From positions 620,001 to 684,000 of the forward strand of contig OZ242278.1 in NCBI GenBank assembly GCA_965207475.1: a stretch of 64,000 bases of DNA, written 5' to 3'. The notes under the pieces were generated by a model that was not told the DNA's origin, did not search any database, and was given only the letters and a program-made list of their open reading frames with translations. A program made the position numbers and the translations under genes. The DNA comes from WTFY01 sp011523795 (lineage in GTDB: Bacteria; Pseudomonadota; Gammaproteobacteria; UBA4575). This document shows positions 11,479 through 19,915 of this stretch, one piece after another; positions within the stretch are counted from its first letter, which is position 1, and the number at the start of each line of letters is the position of its first letter.

Positions 11479-13764
11479 GTGCGAGTGGAACGTTACATTG
11501 AGCTTGTTCTCTCGCGGCGATGGCTCGTCGCAGTACTCGCCGCGCTCATCATGCTGGCCATCGCGAGCGGGGCCCGGTTTGTCACGGTTTCGAACGATTA
11601 CAGGACCCTTTTCAGTGAGGAGGATCCGAAACTGGCGGCCCTCGATGCGCTTGAAAACACCTATTCCACTTCCGAACTAGCGCTGATCGCGGTCACGCCG
11701 CAAGACGGCACCGTGTTCACGCGTGAAACGCTCGGCGCTATCGAGGCGTTGACCGATGCGGCGTGGCAGACCCCCTATTCCAACCGGGTCGACTCACTGA
11801 CCAACTATTCCCACAGCGAGGCATCAGAAGACGACCTGGTGGTGGCGCCGCTGGTGAAAAACGCATCATCGCTGAGTGATGCAGGGCTGAAACGGGTCGA
11901 GAAGATCGCACTGGGTGCGCCCGCCATTGCCGGGCGCCTGGTCTCCCACGACGGACGCGTGGGCGGTGTGGCCATCAAGTTCATTCTCCCGGAAAACATG
12001 GACCAGGCCGTGGCTGAAATCACCGATTATCTCCAGGACATGCTGCAACAGGCCCGCGCAAGCCACCCGCAGCTCAGCTATCACCTTACGGGCAGCGTCG
12101 TCATGCACCGTGCCTTCTCCGATGCCACGAAAACCGACTTGCGCACGCTTACACCGTTCGTGTTCCTGGTCATCGTCGCCGTGACGATCGTTCTCCTGCG
12201 CTCTATCCTAGGCACGCTGAGCATCGTTGCAATGATCCTGTTTGTCGTGAACACCACCATGGGATTTGCCGGCTGGCTCAACACGACATTCAGCCCCACG
12301 AACGCCGGCGTGCCCATCATCATCATGACGATCACGGTCGCACACTGCGTGCATATCGTGACCACCGTGCAGCAGGGCATGAGACGCGGCCTGGAAAGGA
12401 ATGCTGCCATTGCCGAATCGATACGCGTCAACTTCAGCCCCGTGTTCCTGACTTCGCTCACGACCATGATCGGGTTCCTGAGCCTGAACGCATCGGATTC
12501 ACCGCCGTTTCATATCCTGGGCAATTTCGTGGCGTTCGGGGTGTTCTGCGCATTCATTTATTCCATGACACTCCTGCCGGCACTGCTCTCGATCCTGCCA
12601 TTGCGCACATCGACCGCCCGCACCAGGAAGAGAGATCTCTTTGCCCTCCTTGCCGACTTTGTCATTGCACGGCGTACTCTCCTGCTATGGTGTTTCGTGC
12701 TGGTAGCCGCCCTGCTCGTTGCCGGAATTCCCCGCAACGAACTCACTGACAACTGGACACGGTATTTCGACGACCGCTATGAATTCCGGCGTGACACGGA
12801 TTACGTCATGCAGAACCTGACCGGGCTGGACCTGCTTGAATATTCGCTGGATGCGGGCCGGGAAGGAGGGATTACCGACCCGGGCTACCTGCAGAAAGTC
12901 GAAACCTTCGCCAACTGGTACCGGGAACAGCCGGAAGTGTTCCATGTGCGGGCCTTCCCGGACATCATGAAGCGCCTGAACAAAAACATGCATGGCGATG
13001 ACCCCGGGTATTACAGGCTGCCGGAAGATCCTGAGCTGGCCGCCCAGTACCTGCTCTTGTACGAGCTTTCGCTCCCGGTGGGCCTCGACCTCAATGACCG
13101 CATGGACGTTGCAAAGTCGGCTACCCGAATGACGGTCGTGGTCCGCAGCATCTCGACCCAGGAACTGCGGGGACTGGACCAGAGGGCACAGGCCTGGCTG
13201 CAGACCCACCAACCGGACCTTGCAACGGAAGCATCGGGCATCAGCGTGGCCTTTGCGCATGTGACGGAGCGCAATATCCGCAGCATGCTGCGCGGAACGG
13301 TCATCGCCATGGCCCTCATTTCCCTGATCCTGATCCTGGTATTCAGGAGCCTGTACCTGGGAGCCGTGAGCCTGGTCCCCAATTTCGTCCCGGCGGCGAT
13401 GAGCTTCGGCATGTGGGGCCACCTGGTCGGCCACGTGGGCCTGGCTTCCTCGGTCGTCGTGGCGGTCGCCTTCGGTATTATCGTCGACGACACGATTCAT
13501 TTTTTGAGCAAATATGTAAAATCCAGGCAGGAGGGGCTGCATGCCACGGAGGCGGTGCGGGCTTCATTTCAAACCGTAGGCAGGGCGCTGGCCACCACGA
13601 CCGCAGTCCTGTCAGCAGGCTTCCTGGTATTTGCCCTGTCAGGATTTGAAATCAGCTGGGCGCTGGGCCTCTTGGTTGCGATTACCATCACCTTTGCCCT
13701 TGCAGCGGATTTCCTGCTGCTCCCCACCCTGTTGATTGCTACGGACCGGAGAAAAAACTCGTGA
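11479..13764 (+). CDS. RND/MMPL-family exporter (COG1033-like)
   Basis: This inner-membrane protein of 761 residues has the duplicated RND layout: one helix, a large periplasmic loop (about 40-210), five or six helices, then the same again with the second loop at about 430-600. Intramembrane patterns PFVFLVIVAVTIVLLR and FGIIVDDTIHFLSKY are typical of COG1033 and MMPL exporters of lipids or hopanoid-like molecules; the D-D pair in the latter would be the proton relay. The start is GTG (11479). Its stop overlaps the GTG start of the LolA-like gene by four bases, so the two are translationally coupled and probably work together on an envelope lipid or lipoprotein. No adaptor or outer-membrane channel gene is adjacent. 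Confidence 0.85.
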   Translation: MRVERYIELVLSRRWLVAVLAALIMLAIASGARFVTVSNDYRTLFSEEDPKLAALDALENTYSTSELALIAVTPQDGTVFTRETLGAIEALTDAAWQTPYSNRVDSLTNYSHSEASEDDLVVAPLVKNASSLSDAGLKRVEKIALGAPAIAGRLVSHDGRVGGVAIKFILPENMDQAVAEITDYLQDMLQQARASHPQLSYHLTGSVVMHRAFSDATKTDLRTLTPFVFLVIVAVTIVLLRSILGTLSIVAMILFVVNTTMGFAGWLNTTFSPTNAGVPIIIMTITVAHCVHIVTTVQQGMRRGLERNAAIAESIRVNFSPVFLTSLTTMIGFLSLNASDSPPFHILGNFVAFGVFCAFIYSMTLLPALLSILPLRTSTARTRKRDLFALLADFVIARRTLLLWCFVLVAALLVAGIPRNELTDNWTRYFDDRYEFRRDTDYVMQNLTGLDLLEYSLDAGREGGITDPGYLQKVETFANWYREQPEVFHVRAFPDIMKRLNKNMHGDDPGYYRLPEDPELAAQYLLLYELSLPVGLDLNDRMDVAKSATRMTVVVRSISTQELRGLDQRAQAWLQTHQPDLATEASGISVAFAHVTERNIRSMLRGTVIAMALISLILILVFRSLYLGAVSLVPNFVPAAMSFGMWGHLVGHVGLASSVVVAVAFGIIVDDTIHFLSKYVKSRQEGLHATEAVRASFQTVGRALATTTAVLSAGFLVFALSGFEISWALGLLVAITITFALAADFLLLPTLLIATDRRKNS

Positions 13765-14576
13765 ACAACATCATTTACCGGAAAACACCCTCCATATCCC
13801 TGCTGGTCGTGCTGTGCGTATCGATCTCGGCCTTCCTGTCACCTGTGCATTCGAAAACGCCCGAAGAAATCGGGCTTGAGATTGCACGCAAGACTGATTT
13901 GCAGGACGAGGGGTTTGACAACTTTACTGCGCAACAGACCATGGTGCTGCGCAACAAGCATGGACAGGAAAGCAGGCGCATCCTCAGGGTAAACGTCCTC
14001 GAGGTCCCGGATGACGGGAACAAGAGCCTGTTTGTGTTTGACAACCCGCGCGACGTCAAAGGGACGGCATTGCTGATCCACGCACACAAGGAAGGCCCGG
14101 ACGACCAGTGGCTTTACCTGCCCGCCCTGAAGCGGGTCAAGCGCATCAGCTCTTCCAACCGGTCAGGCTCCTTCATGGGCAGCGAGTTCTCGTACGAGGA
14201 CATGACGGACCAGGAAGTGGAGAAATTCACTTACCGGTACCTGCGTGACGAGCCCTGCGGCGATGCGACCTGTACGGTCATCGAACACTTCCCGGTGGAC
14301 AAGGACTCGGGCTACACGCGCCAGGTGGTCTGGCAAGACAAGGACAAGCTCCGCGTCTGGAAAGTGCATTACTACGACCGCAAGAATGCGCACAGCAAGA
14401 CGCTCACGCTGGATGACTACAAGCTGTACCTGGACCGATACTGGCGTGCAGGTCTCATGACGATGGTCAACCACCTGACGGGCAAAAGTACCGTGATGAC
14501 CTGGACGGACTACCAGTTTCAGACCGACCTTGACGAGAACGACTTCACGAAAACCGGGCTGAGACGGGTGCGTTAG
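13761..14576 (+). CDS. Periplasmic outer-membrane lipoprotein-sorting (LolA-like) protein
   Basis: The 271-residue secreted protein has a signal peptide (residues about 10-31, hydrophobic SLLVVLCVSISAFLSPVHS) followed by a LolA/LolB-like half-barrel domain. The repeated basic/aromatic strand pattern (QWLYLPALKRVKRISSSN, then GSFMGSEFSYEDM) is the hallmark of the lipoprotein-sorting family commonly encoded next to COG1033 exporters. It starts GTG at 13761 inside the last codons of the exporter gene. A shuttle role, carrying hydrophobic substrate from the exporter to the outer membrane, is inferred from family and context. Confidence 0.85.
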   Translation: MNNIIYRKTPSISLLVVLCVSISAFLSPVHSKTPEEIGLEIARKTDLQDEGFDNFTAQQTMVLRNKHGQESRRILRVNVLEVPDDGNKSLFVFDNPRDVKGTALLIHAHKEGPDDQWLYLPALKRVKRISSSNRSGSFMGSEFSYEDMTDQEVEKFTYRYLRDEPCGDATCTVIEHFPVDKDSGYTRQVVWQDKDKLRVWKVHYYDRKNAHSKTLTLDDYKLYLDRYWRAGLMTMVNHLTGKSTVMTWTDYQFQTDLDENDFTKTGLRRVR

Positions 14577-14688
14577 TGCCACTCCAGCCGTTCGCATCCA
14601 ACCCTGTCCGGCACAGACAACAAGACAGGTTCTCCACCAGAGAGTAATCCGGCACATCGGATGGAAACCCTGTCTGATCCTTAAGGCA

Positions 14689-15855
14689 ATGGAGATTCCG
14701 AGCGAGTACGCTGAAGGTTACACGAAGGGGCGGGCAGCCGACCCTGAAAGGGCAGCCAACTACATGACACACACCATGATCGGGGACCCGCTGGCCGATG
14801 CAATGGTTGCCGATCTCAGCGTGCTCTCCCAGGAGAAATCAAGCGAATGGGTCCGGTTGTGTATCGAGAGCGGTGACGGCAGCGCCCTGCGGTCCGCCCC
14901 GGCCTCGGTCAGGGAATTTTTCAACGCCTGCAATGATCCTCCGGACTGGGTCGACCTGTCCTCCTGCATGCCCGGCTGTCGCATGTTTCACAGGAACGCC
15001 CGGATCGTGCTGGCAGGTATGCTGGGTGGCGTCCTGGTGGAAGGCTTCTCGACCAATATCGCCAAGTCATTCTTTATCACCGGCAGGCTGCGCGACTCCG
15101 GTATCCGGCGGCTGAAGCAAAATAACCGGCACATGCTGGAGATTTTCATGCCTGACGGACTGCAGAAATACGGTGACGGGTGGAAGGTGTCCGTCCGCGT
15201 GAGGCTCATCCATGCAAAAATCCGCTACCTGCTGGGCAAATCCGACGAGTGGAATACGAAAGAACTGGGCATGCCGATCAGCTCGGCGCATGTCGGTTAT
15301 GCCATCGCTGCTTTTTCCGCGAGACTGTTGAGGCACATCGAACGTCTCGGGGCCTCCTTCAACGATGAGGAACGCAGAAGCTTCATGGCGATCTGGCGCT
15401 ATTCCGGCCATTTGATGGGGATCCCGGAAACCATACTGTTTCGCGATGAGCAGGACGCGCTTGAAATCTTCAGGATCGGCAGCCTTTGTGAACCTCCCCC
15501 CTCGATGGAGTCCATCGCACTCGCTTCATCACTGATCAATTCCGCTCCCTTATTCCTGCACAAGACGGGAACGGACCGGAGGAAACTGGCGAACTACATC
15601 TGGCAGGTTTCACGTGCGCTGATTGGCGATACGCTCGCAGACGGGCTCATGTTCCCCAAGCATTCAACCCTGGGGGTCCTCTGGAAGTTTCGGTTGCTGA
15701 ACCGGATTGAGCCGATCATGAACAGGCTGAATCCGAAAGCTTACGAGAACAACAACAACCTGACTGCGATACTCGACGTATCCCTGTATGACAAGACAGG
15801 GATCAGCTACAAGCTTCCGGACCATGTATACGCCGAACAATCCGCCAAGTGGTAG
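14689..15855 (+). CDS. MpaB/Lcp-like (DUF2236) oxygenase, copy 1
   Basis: This 388-residue protein appears to belong to the oxygenase superfamily that includes latex-clearing protein and MpaB, which use a b-type haem. The conserved central motif RVRLIHAKIRYLL carries the histidine that ligates haem in Lcp. It is preceded by the basic stretch RRLKQNNRHMLEIF and followed by GYAIAAFSARLLRH. No signal peptide is seen. It lies 112 bases after the LolA-like gene on the same strand and may be co-transcribed with the exporter. Its divergent paralogue faces it at 15990-17162; both end in SYKLPDHVY. The substrate is unknown; a lipid or isoprenoid is a reasonable guess given the exporter. Confidence 0.7.
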   Translation: MEIPSEYAEGYTKGRAADPERAANYMTHTMIGDPLADAMVADLSVLSQEKSSEWVRLCIESGDGSALRSAPASVREFFNACNDPPDWVDLSSCMPGCRMFHRNARIVLAGMLGGVLVEGFSTNIAKSFFITGRLRDSGIRRLKQNNRHMLEIFMPDGLQKYGDGWKVSVRVRLIHAKIRYLLGKSDEWNTKELGMPISSAHVGYAIAAFSARLLRHIERLGASFNDEERRSFMAIWRYSGHLMGIPETILFRDEQDALEIFRIGSLCEPPPSMESIALASSLINSAPLFLHKTGTDRRKLANYIWQVSRALIGDTLADGLMFPKHSTLGVLWKFRLLNRIEPIMNRLNPKAYENNNNLTAILDVSLYDKTGISYKLPDHVYAEQSAKW

Positions 15856-15989
15856 GAAGCGATCCTGATCATTGGCCTGGTACTTCCCGAATGGATACTT
15901 GCCTGAAAATTCATCTGCGTGCATCTGCGATCCGGTATCCAATGCAGACTGCACAAAATTTCATACATAATTGCTGCGGGAATTCACAT

Positions 15990-17162
15990 TCACCAGTCGA
16001 TGGATTTGGATGAATAGACATGGTCCGGCAGCTTGTAACTGTTCCCGATTTCATCGTACTGCGCAATTTTTAGGAGCTGGACAAAGTTCTCCGACCTGAC
16101 CGAACCTTTTTGTTTTCTCATGCGCTCAATGGCTTGCAGGGTCCTCCACTTGACAAAAGTATTCAGTTTGCCTTTCCTTGGAAATTGCAGTTGACCGGCC
16201 AGCTTGTTCCAGATGAGGACACGTGAAATTCCATAAGCCAGATTCTTCACAACAGCTTGCTCTTTTTGGTTTTCTATACCCGCGACCACAGGAATGGCAT
16301 TGATAAGTGAATTTGCCATGATCACTGAATCAAGACTTGGAGGAGGTTCGCACATGAAGCCGATCTTGAACAACTGTTGCGCATCATCGTGGTCCGTGAA
16401 GAGAATGGTTTCGGGCACTCCCATGAGATAGGCAACATAACGCCATAGCCTCATTACGCTTTCCTTCTCTTCCGCAGTAAACTTGGAGCCTACTTTCATT
16501 GAGTGCTGCAGCAGGCGCATCGAAAACACAACGCTTGCAAATCCAATGTGTGCCGCACTGAGGGGTGTACCCCAGGCTTCCGTGTCCCAGTCTTTGCAGT
16601 CCCTCATTAACTGCCTTACCCGGGCATGAACGACGCGCACACGCATGGTGGTCTTCCATCCATCCCCGTCTCTCAGCATTCCACCTGGGAAAAATATTTC
16701 CATGAGATGGCGATTGTTTTGTCTGAGACGCCTGTCGCCCGGACCGTACACCACACGCCCCGTGATATTGAACGACTTGGCAATAAGGGTAGTAAACCCC
16801 TCTATAAGGGTCCCCGTAACGAATGCGACAAGCATGTTGGTGACGTGTATGTAAAAGGCTCGTACGGCGGGTTCAAAAGCTTCGAATTCAACCCAGGGCG
16901 GAGGAGAGTTGACGGTATCAAAGAAATTGCGCAAAGCTTCCGGTGCACTGCGGAATACTTCCTCTTCCTGCTCGATTCCAGCTTTGATGAAACGGTGAAG
17001 ATCCTGAATAGGCATCGATGCGAGTTCCTCCATCACCGGGTCCAGCTCAGCATCACCTATGGTCGTATGCCTGATGTATTTGTCTGCAGTATCCGGGTCC
17101 TGCCCACGGGCCTGTTCATATCCATGTACGTATGCTGAGGGGATTGTGAGCGTGCTTCCCAT
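15990..17162 (-). CDS. MpaB/Lcp-like (DUF2236) oxygenase, copy 2
   Basis: This 390-residue paralogue of the gene at 14689-15855 is arranged tail-to-tail with it (134 bases between stops). Shared signposts are TIGD near residue 35, LRQNNRHLMEIFFPGG, RVRVVHARVRQLM with the likely haem-ligating histidine, MGVPETILF, and the ending NSYKLPDHVY. The coding sequence is visibly less GC-rich than copy 1, so the pair may not be a recent tandem duplication. Its ATG overlaps the stop of the preceding 109-residue gene by one base (TAATG), implying coupled translation. Confidence 0.7.
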   Translation of the reverse strand: MGSTLTIPSAYVHGYEQARGQDPDTADKYIRHTTIGDAELDPVMEELASMPIQDLHRFIKAGIEQEEEVFRSAPEALRNFFDTVNSPPPWVEFEAFEPAVRAFYIHVTNMLVAFVTGTLIEGFTTLIAKSFNITGRVVYGPGDRRLRQNNRHLMEIFFPGGMLRDGDGWKTTMRVRVVHARVRQLMRDCKDWDTEAWGTPLSAAHIGFASVVFSMRLLQHSMKVGSKFTAEEKESVMRLWRYVAYLMGVPETILFTDHDDAQQLFKIGFMCEPPPSLDSVIMANSLINAIPVVAGIENQKEQAVVKNLAYGISRVLIWNKLAGQLQFPRKGKLNTFVKWRTLQAIERMRKQKGSVRSENFVQLLKIAQYDEIGNSYKLPDHVYSSKSIDW

Positions 17163-17491
17163 TATTTGTAGTGCCTCACTCTTGGGTTATAACGAAGTCC
17201 CAACTCACGCGCTGCATCCAGACTGTCGGACTTCAGCAACTCCTGTAACTCCTCGAAATAGTCGTACCAAATAGCCACGTACATGGGATGTTCAGCAGAT
17301 ATTGATGGAACCAGCACATTATACTTCGTCATCATGAACCATGCTGTCGCGTTAAACCTGTCGCTGAGCTTGTAGCGCACCTTGATGTCCATTAAATCAT
17401 CCAGGCCACATCTTTCAGCAGCTTTCATGCATGAACGCACCCTCTTTAGGCAATCACGCCTGAACGAATTTGTAGAAGATTGAAAAAACAA
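17162..17491 (-). CDS. Hypothetical protein coupled to MpaB-like copy 2
   Basis: This encodes 109 residues, soluble and helical in character, with a cluster of basic residues near the N-terminus (RRDCLKRVRSCMKAAERCG) and aromatic-rich middle and C-terminus (AIWYDYFEEL, YNPRVRHYK). There is no signal peptide or membrane segment. The stop codon shares a base with the start of the downstream oxygenase gene, which is the best evidence that it is real. I do not recognise the family; a partner or chaperone of the oxygenase would fit the coupling, but that is inference. Confidence 0.5.
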   Translation of the reverse strand: MFFQSSTNSFRRDCLKRVRSCMKAAERCGLDDLMDIKVRYKLSDRFNATAWFMMTKYNVLVPSISAEHPMYVAIWYDYFEELQELLKSDSLDAARELGLRYNPRVRHYK

Positions 17492-17767
17492 ACCGGCTAC
17501 TGCTCCTGCTTATTTATAAACCTGTCACCCACGTAAGTCACCCCATATTATTGAGTAATATACTCGTACTCCTTTCAATAAGGGTTGAAAGTACATTGTT
17601 CAATTTATTATTGGGCATGGAAGTCGTCTGTCAATCCCTAGCTCCCGCATGGCATGATGCTTCCGGCATAGACAACCGCTGGTCCAGTTTTTTGGGAAGG
17701 ACCAATAACCCGCCAGCTTCGCATTCGGGGTGGTACTAAAAAGGGGTGACCTCCAAACTCAATAGGC

Positions 17768-18532
17768 TCAAATACCAGGGTATATGACCGGATCAAAGTG
17801 TCCTTCTGCTACCCAAGGCCCTTCAGAAAACGCCCTGATTCGAGGAAGTAAAACTTCATTCATATCAGTCGGCCATATAACAAAAAATGCCCGTGAAGTA
17901 CCTCTTCTATAGCGAAACGCTGCTACAAGATGCCTATCACAAAAATATCGTGCCAGCCATGTCACGCGTTCTTTTATTTGTTTATCGTGTAGAGTTGACC
18001 GGTTAAGGTGATGATAAATTATCAGCGCACTTCCTTGCAGGATGAATGCATGAGCTTCACAAAAGTACGCGTGCTTACCACTTGTAAAGTTTTGGAATTT
18101 ACCTCGAAGACCATTATCCGGATCAAGAAACACCAAATCGCAACCTTTCATCCTGGCCAACGCTCTGCTGTACCATTTAGTACGGGGTTCACGTGATCCA
18201 CCAGGGCAATATTCAGAAAAGAAACGAGTATCTGAGCCAAGTATTTTACTGTTCTCAATTTCAAGTATCTTTCTGGATTTAGACTTCTTTACAATCCTGA
18301 ACAGGCAGTCATACAACTCAGGATCGCACTTGTGGTACATCCGACGTTTATACTCCTCAAGGTACGAAGTATGCATGCCATCTGTATTATGAGATTCATT
18401 GGGATATCGATACCACACGATACCAAGATTCAATAGTGGTCCACCTGTATCAGAGATACTTGGCGATGCAATGGCACGGAGCAAACCATACTTGCCAAAA
18501 TCTCCTACATCACCCGTATACCGGTCCTGCAT
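17768..18532 (-). CDS. Conserved hypothetical protein with DPDNG motif (254 residues)
   Basis: The protein starts MQDRYTGDVGDFGKYGLLR, an opening I recognise from a widespread but unnamed family. Other signposts are WYRYPNESHNTDGMHTSYL and CDLVFLDPDNGLRGKF. The DPDNG strand end resembles motif IV of class I SAM-dependent methyltransferases, but no clear glycine-rich motif I was found, so methyltransferase activity is uncertain. There is no signal peptide. The gene stands alone in an AT-richer stretch. Members of this family are often met in accessory regions; whether it acts in defence is unknown. Confidence 0.6.
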   Translation of the reverse strand: MQDRYTGDVGDFGKYGLLRAIASPSISDTGGPLLNLGIVWYRYPNESHNTDGMHTSYLEEYKRRMYHKCDPELYDCLFRIVKKSKSRKILEIENSKILGSDTRFFSEYCPGGSREPRTKWYSRALARMKGCDLVFLDPDNGLRGKFQNFTSGKHAYFCEAHAFILQGSALIIYHHLNRSTLHDKQIKERVTWLARYFCDRHLVAAFRYRRGTSRAFFVIWPTDMNEVLLPRIRAFSEGPWVAEGHFDPVIYPGI

Positions 18533-18858
18533 CGTTCCTTGTGTATTTGGTGATCTTTATGAAGGCTAGTGATTCATTTGAAATCTAGCTGAGTCATTCA
18601 TTCTGCAATATGAAACATGACTCGATAGTCTTTCTCTTGACCTATTTGAGTTTTTTATGCACAACTAGGAATCAGAACAAATCTATAAGCTAGATAACTT
18701 CCTCTGAAATGTATTCTAATTCTTATGTACGGTTTAAAAGTAGTTCATCCACGATAGGCTCAACTCTTTTGTACAGTCCATCATTGGGCGTTTTCCAGCG
18801 CACCGGCTTTGCAGATAATAAGATTCATCTACATTTGACCCAATGGTCCGTTAAGGAC
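18533..18858 (+). other. AT-rich intergenic stretch, nothing recognised
   Basis: About 325 bases lie between the DPDNG-family gene and a small membrane-protein frame. No convincing frame, hairpin terminator or repeat was seen. Confidence 0.4.
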
Positions 18859-19053
18859 TCATATATTTAACTCCATCATAAACAACGTCACGCCCAAAAT
18901 TACCACGCATGCAGTAAGGGCAAAGATGATAAACACAATCTGCCAAAAGGGTATGGCTTCGACCATCGTGTTATACCGATCCAACAGGTTAAGGAACCAC
19001 TCAGGAGTAGGTTTCCTCTTGTATGGCTTGGCCTGAACTTTCTTTTTGTCCAT
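18859..19053 (-). CDS. Possible small single-pass membrane protein (64 residues)
   Basis: The frame begins MDKKKVQAKPYKRKPTPEW and has one strong hydrophobic helix (IVFIIFALTACVVILGVTLF, residues about 39-58), giving a basic cytoplasmic tail and a C-terminal membrane anchor. The layout is sensible for a real tail-anchored protein, but the ATG has no good ribosome-binding site, and the frame could be extended only with a TTG start. Function is unknown. Confidence 0.35.
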   Translation of the reverse strand: MDKKKVQAKPYKRKPTPEWFLNLLDRYNTMVEAIPFWQIVFIIFALTACVVILGVTLFMMELNI

Positions 19054-19295
19054 AAGGAGAAAGTATGCAGCCAAGGGATCGGGTTGAGGAGTCGGAGGTT
19101 ACAGCTGAGATGACAAAGAAACCGCTCCCCGACAACACCACCCTCGGCTACCTGTCCTGCCCAGACCGTCAACATGAACAATTGGGGGGACGGCCAGACA
19201 GGACACGAAACAGTGTACTAAAGGCTTTGTGAGTGTTGCGTGGCATATACGTGAGAATTACGTGAGAACACTGTAATCAATTAAATACGAAAGGG
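19054..19295 (+). other. Intergenic, no gene recognised
   Basis: No supported gene is seen between the small membrane-protein frame and the hairpin at 19296-19321. Confidence 0.35.
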
Positions 19296-19321
19296 AAGTG
19301 CCACTGGATTAAGTGGCACTT
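19296..19321 (-). terminator. Hairpin terminator, probably bidirectional
   Basis: Perfect 10-base arms (AAGTGCCACT/AGTGGCACTT) flank a six-base loop, with T-rich sequence following on both strands. It lies 118 bases beyond the stop of the ABM-like gene and would end its transcript. Confidence 0.6.
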
Positions 19322-19438
19322 TATAGATTTTACCTTAATTTTGTTCTTCAGAAATTCGGTCGAACTCCCATACATGAGCTTTATTTTTATTCTGTCAACT
19401 TTCCTGTGTAGAGCCCTAATTTATTGGGGAAACACCAA

Positions 19439-19732
19439 TCATGTATTACTGCAATATTCACGAGCTATGTTAACAATCTGAACTTGGTATGACTTATACC
19501 ACTTTGACTTACCTATCTCCTGCGCAACCAGGTGTTCTGGATCGTTTTTCCATTGTTGAATTTGCTCCTCCGTATCCCAATATGAAACAGCTATTTCAAA
19601 CGTGTCTTCTATTACAGATATAAATTCTTTACAGCCGTATTCCGATTTTGCCAACTCTCTCATACGCGCAGCCATTTCAGTGTAAGAGGTATCAAGCTCA
19701 TTTACTTCTGCTCTAAATATAACTGCGTACAT
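19439..19732 (-). CDS. Antibiotic biosynthesis monooxygenase (ABM)-domain protein
   Basis: This 97-residue single-domain protein has the dimeric ferredoxin-like ABM fold. Signposts are the opening strand MYAVIFRAEVNELD, then CKEFISVIEDTFEIAVSYW, and the helix EEQIQQWKNDPEHLVAQE. The last is the family hallmark in which the His and Trp line the active cleft. Members oxidise small aromatics or degrade haem-like compounds; the substrate here cannot be told. The gene is monocistronic, with a hairpin terminator 118 bases downstream. AT-rich codon use suggests it belongs to the accessory part of the window. Confidence 0.8.
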   Translation of the reverse strand: MYAVIFRAEVNELDTSYTEMAARMRELAKSEYGCKEFISVIEDTFEIAVSYWDTEEQIQQWKNDPEHLVAQEIGKSKWYKSYQVQIVNIAREYCSNT

Positions 19733-19915
19733 ACCCTGCTAATCCTCAATAGGCTGTCACACCAATATTGAACGATACATCATCTTGAATGTCCGTTTTG
19801 AGTAATCAGCGGACATTAAACAGCTTCTTTTTGTGTTTTCCAGCCTAGATATGCCCTGTAATTCTTTACCAGATGTCTGCTTTTGACGGAAATCGGAGCT
19901 GAACCCGTACTCCAG

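Noticed and set aside
17551..17739. 62-codon plus-strand frame in the gap before the DPDNG gene
   Set aside because: No RBS, no domain and low-complexity hydrophobic start; treated as chance.
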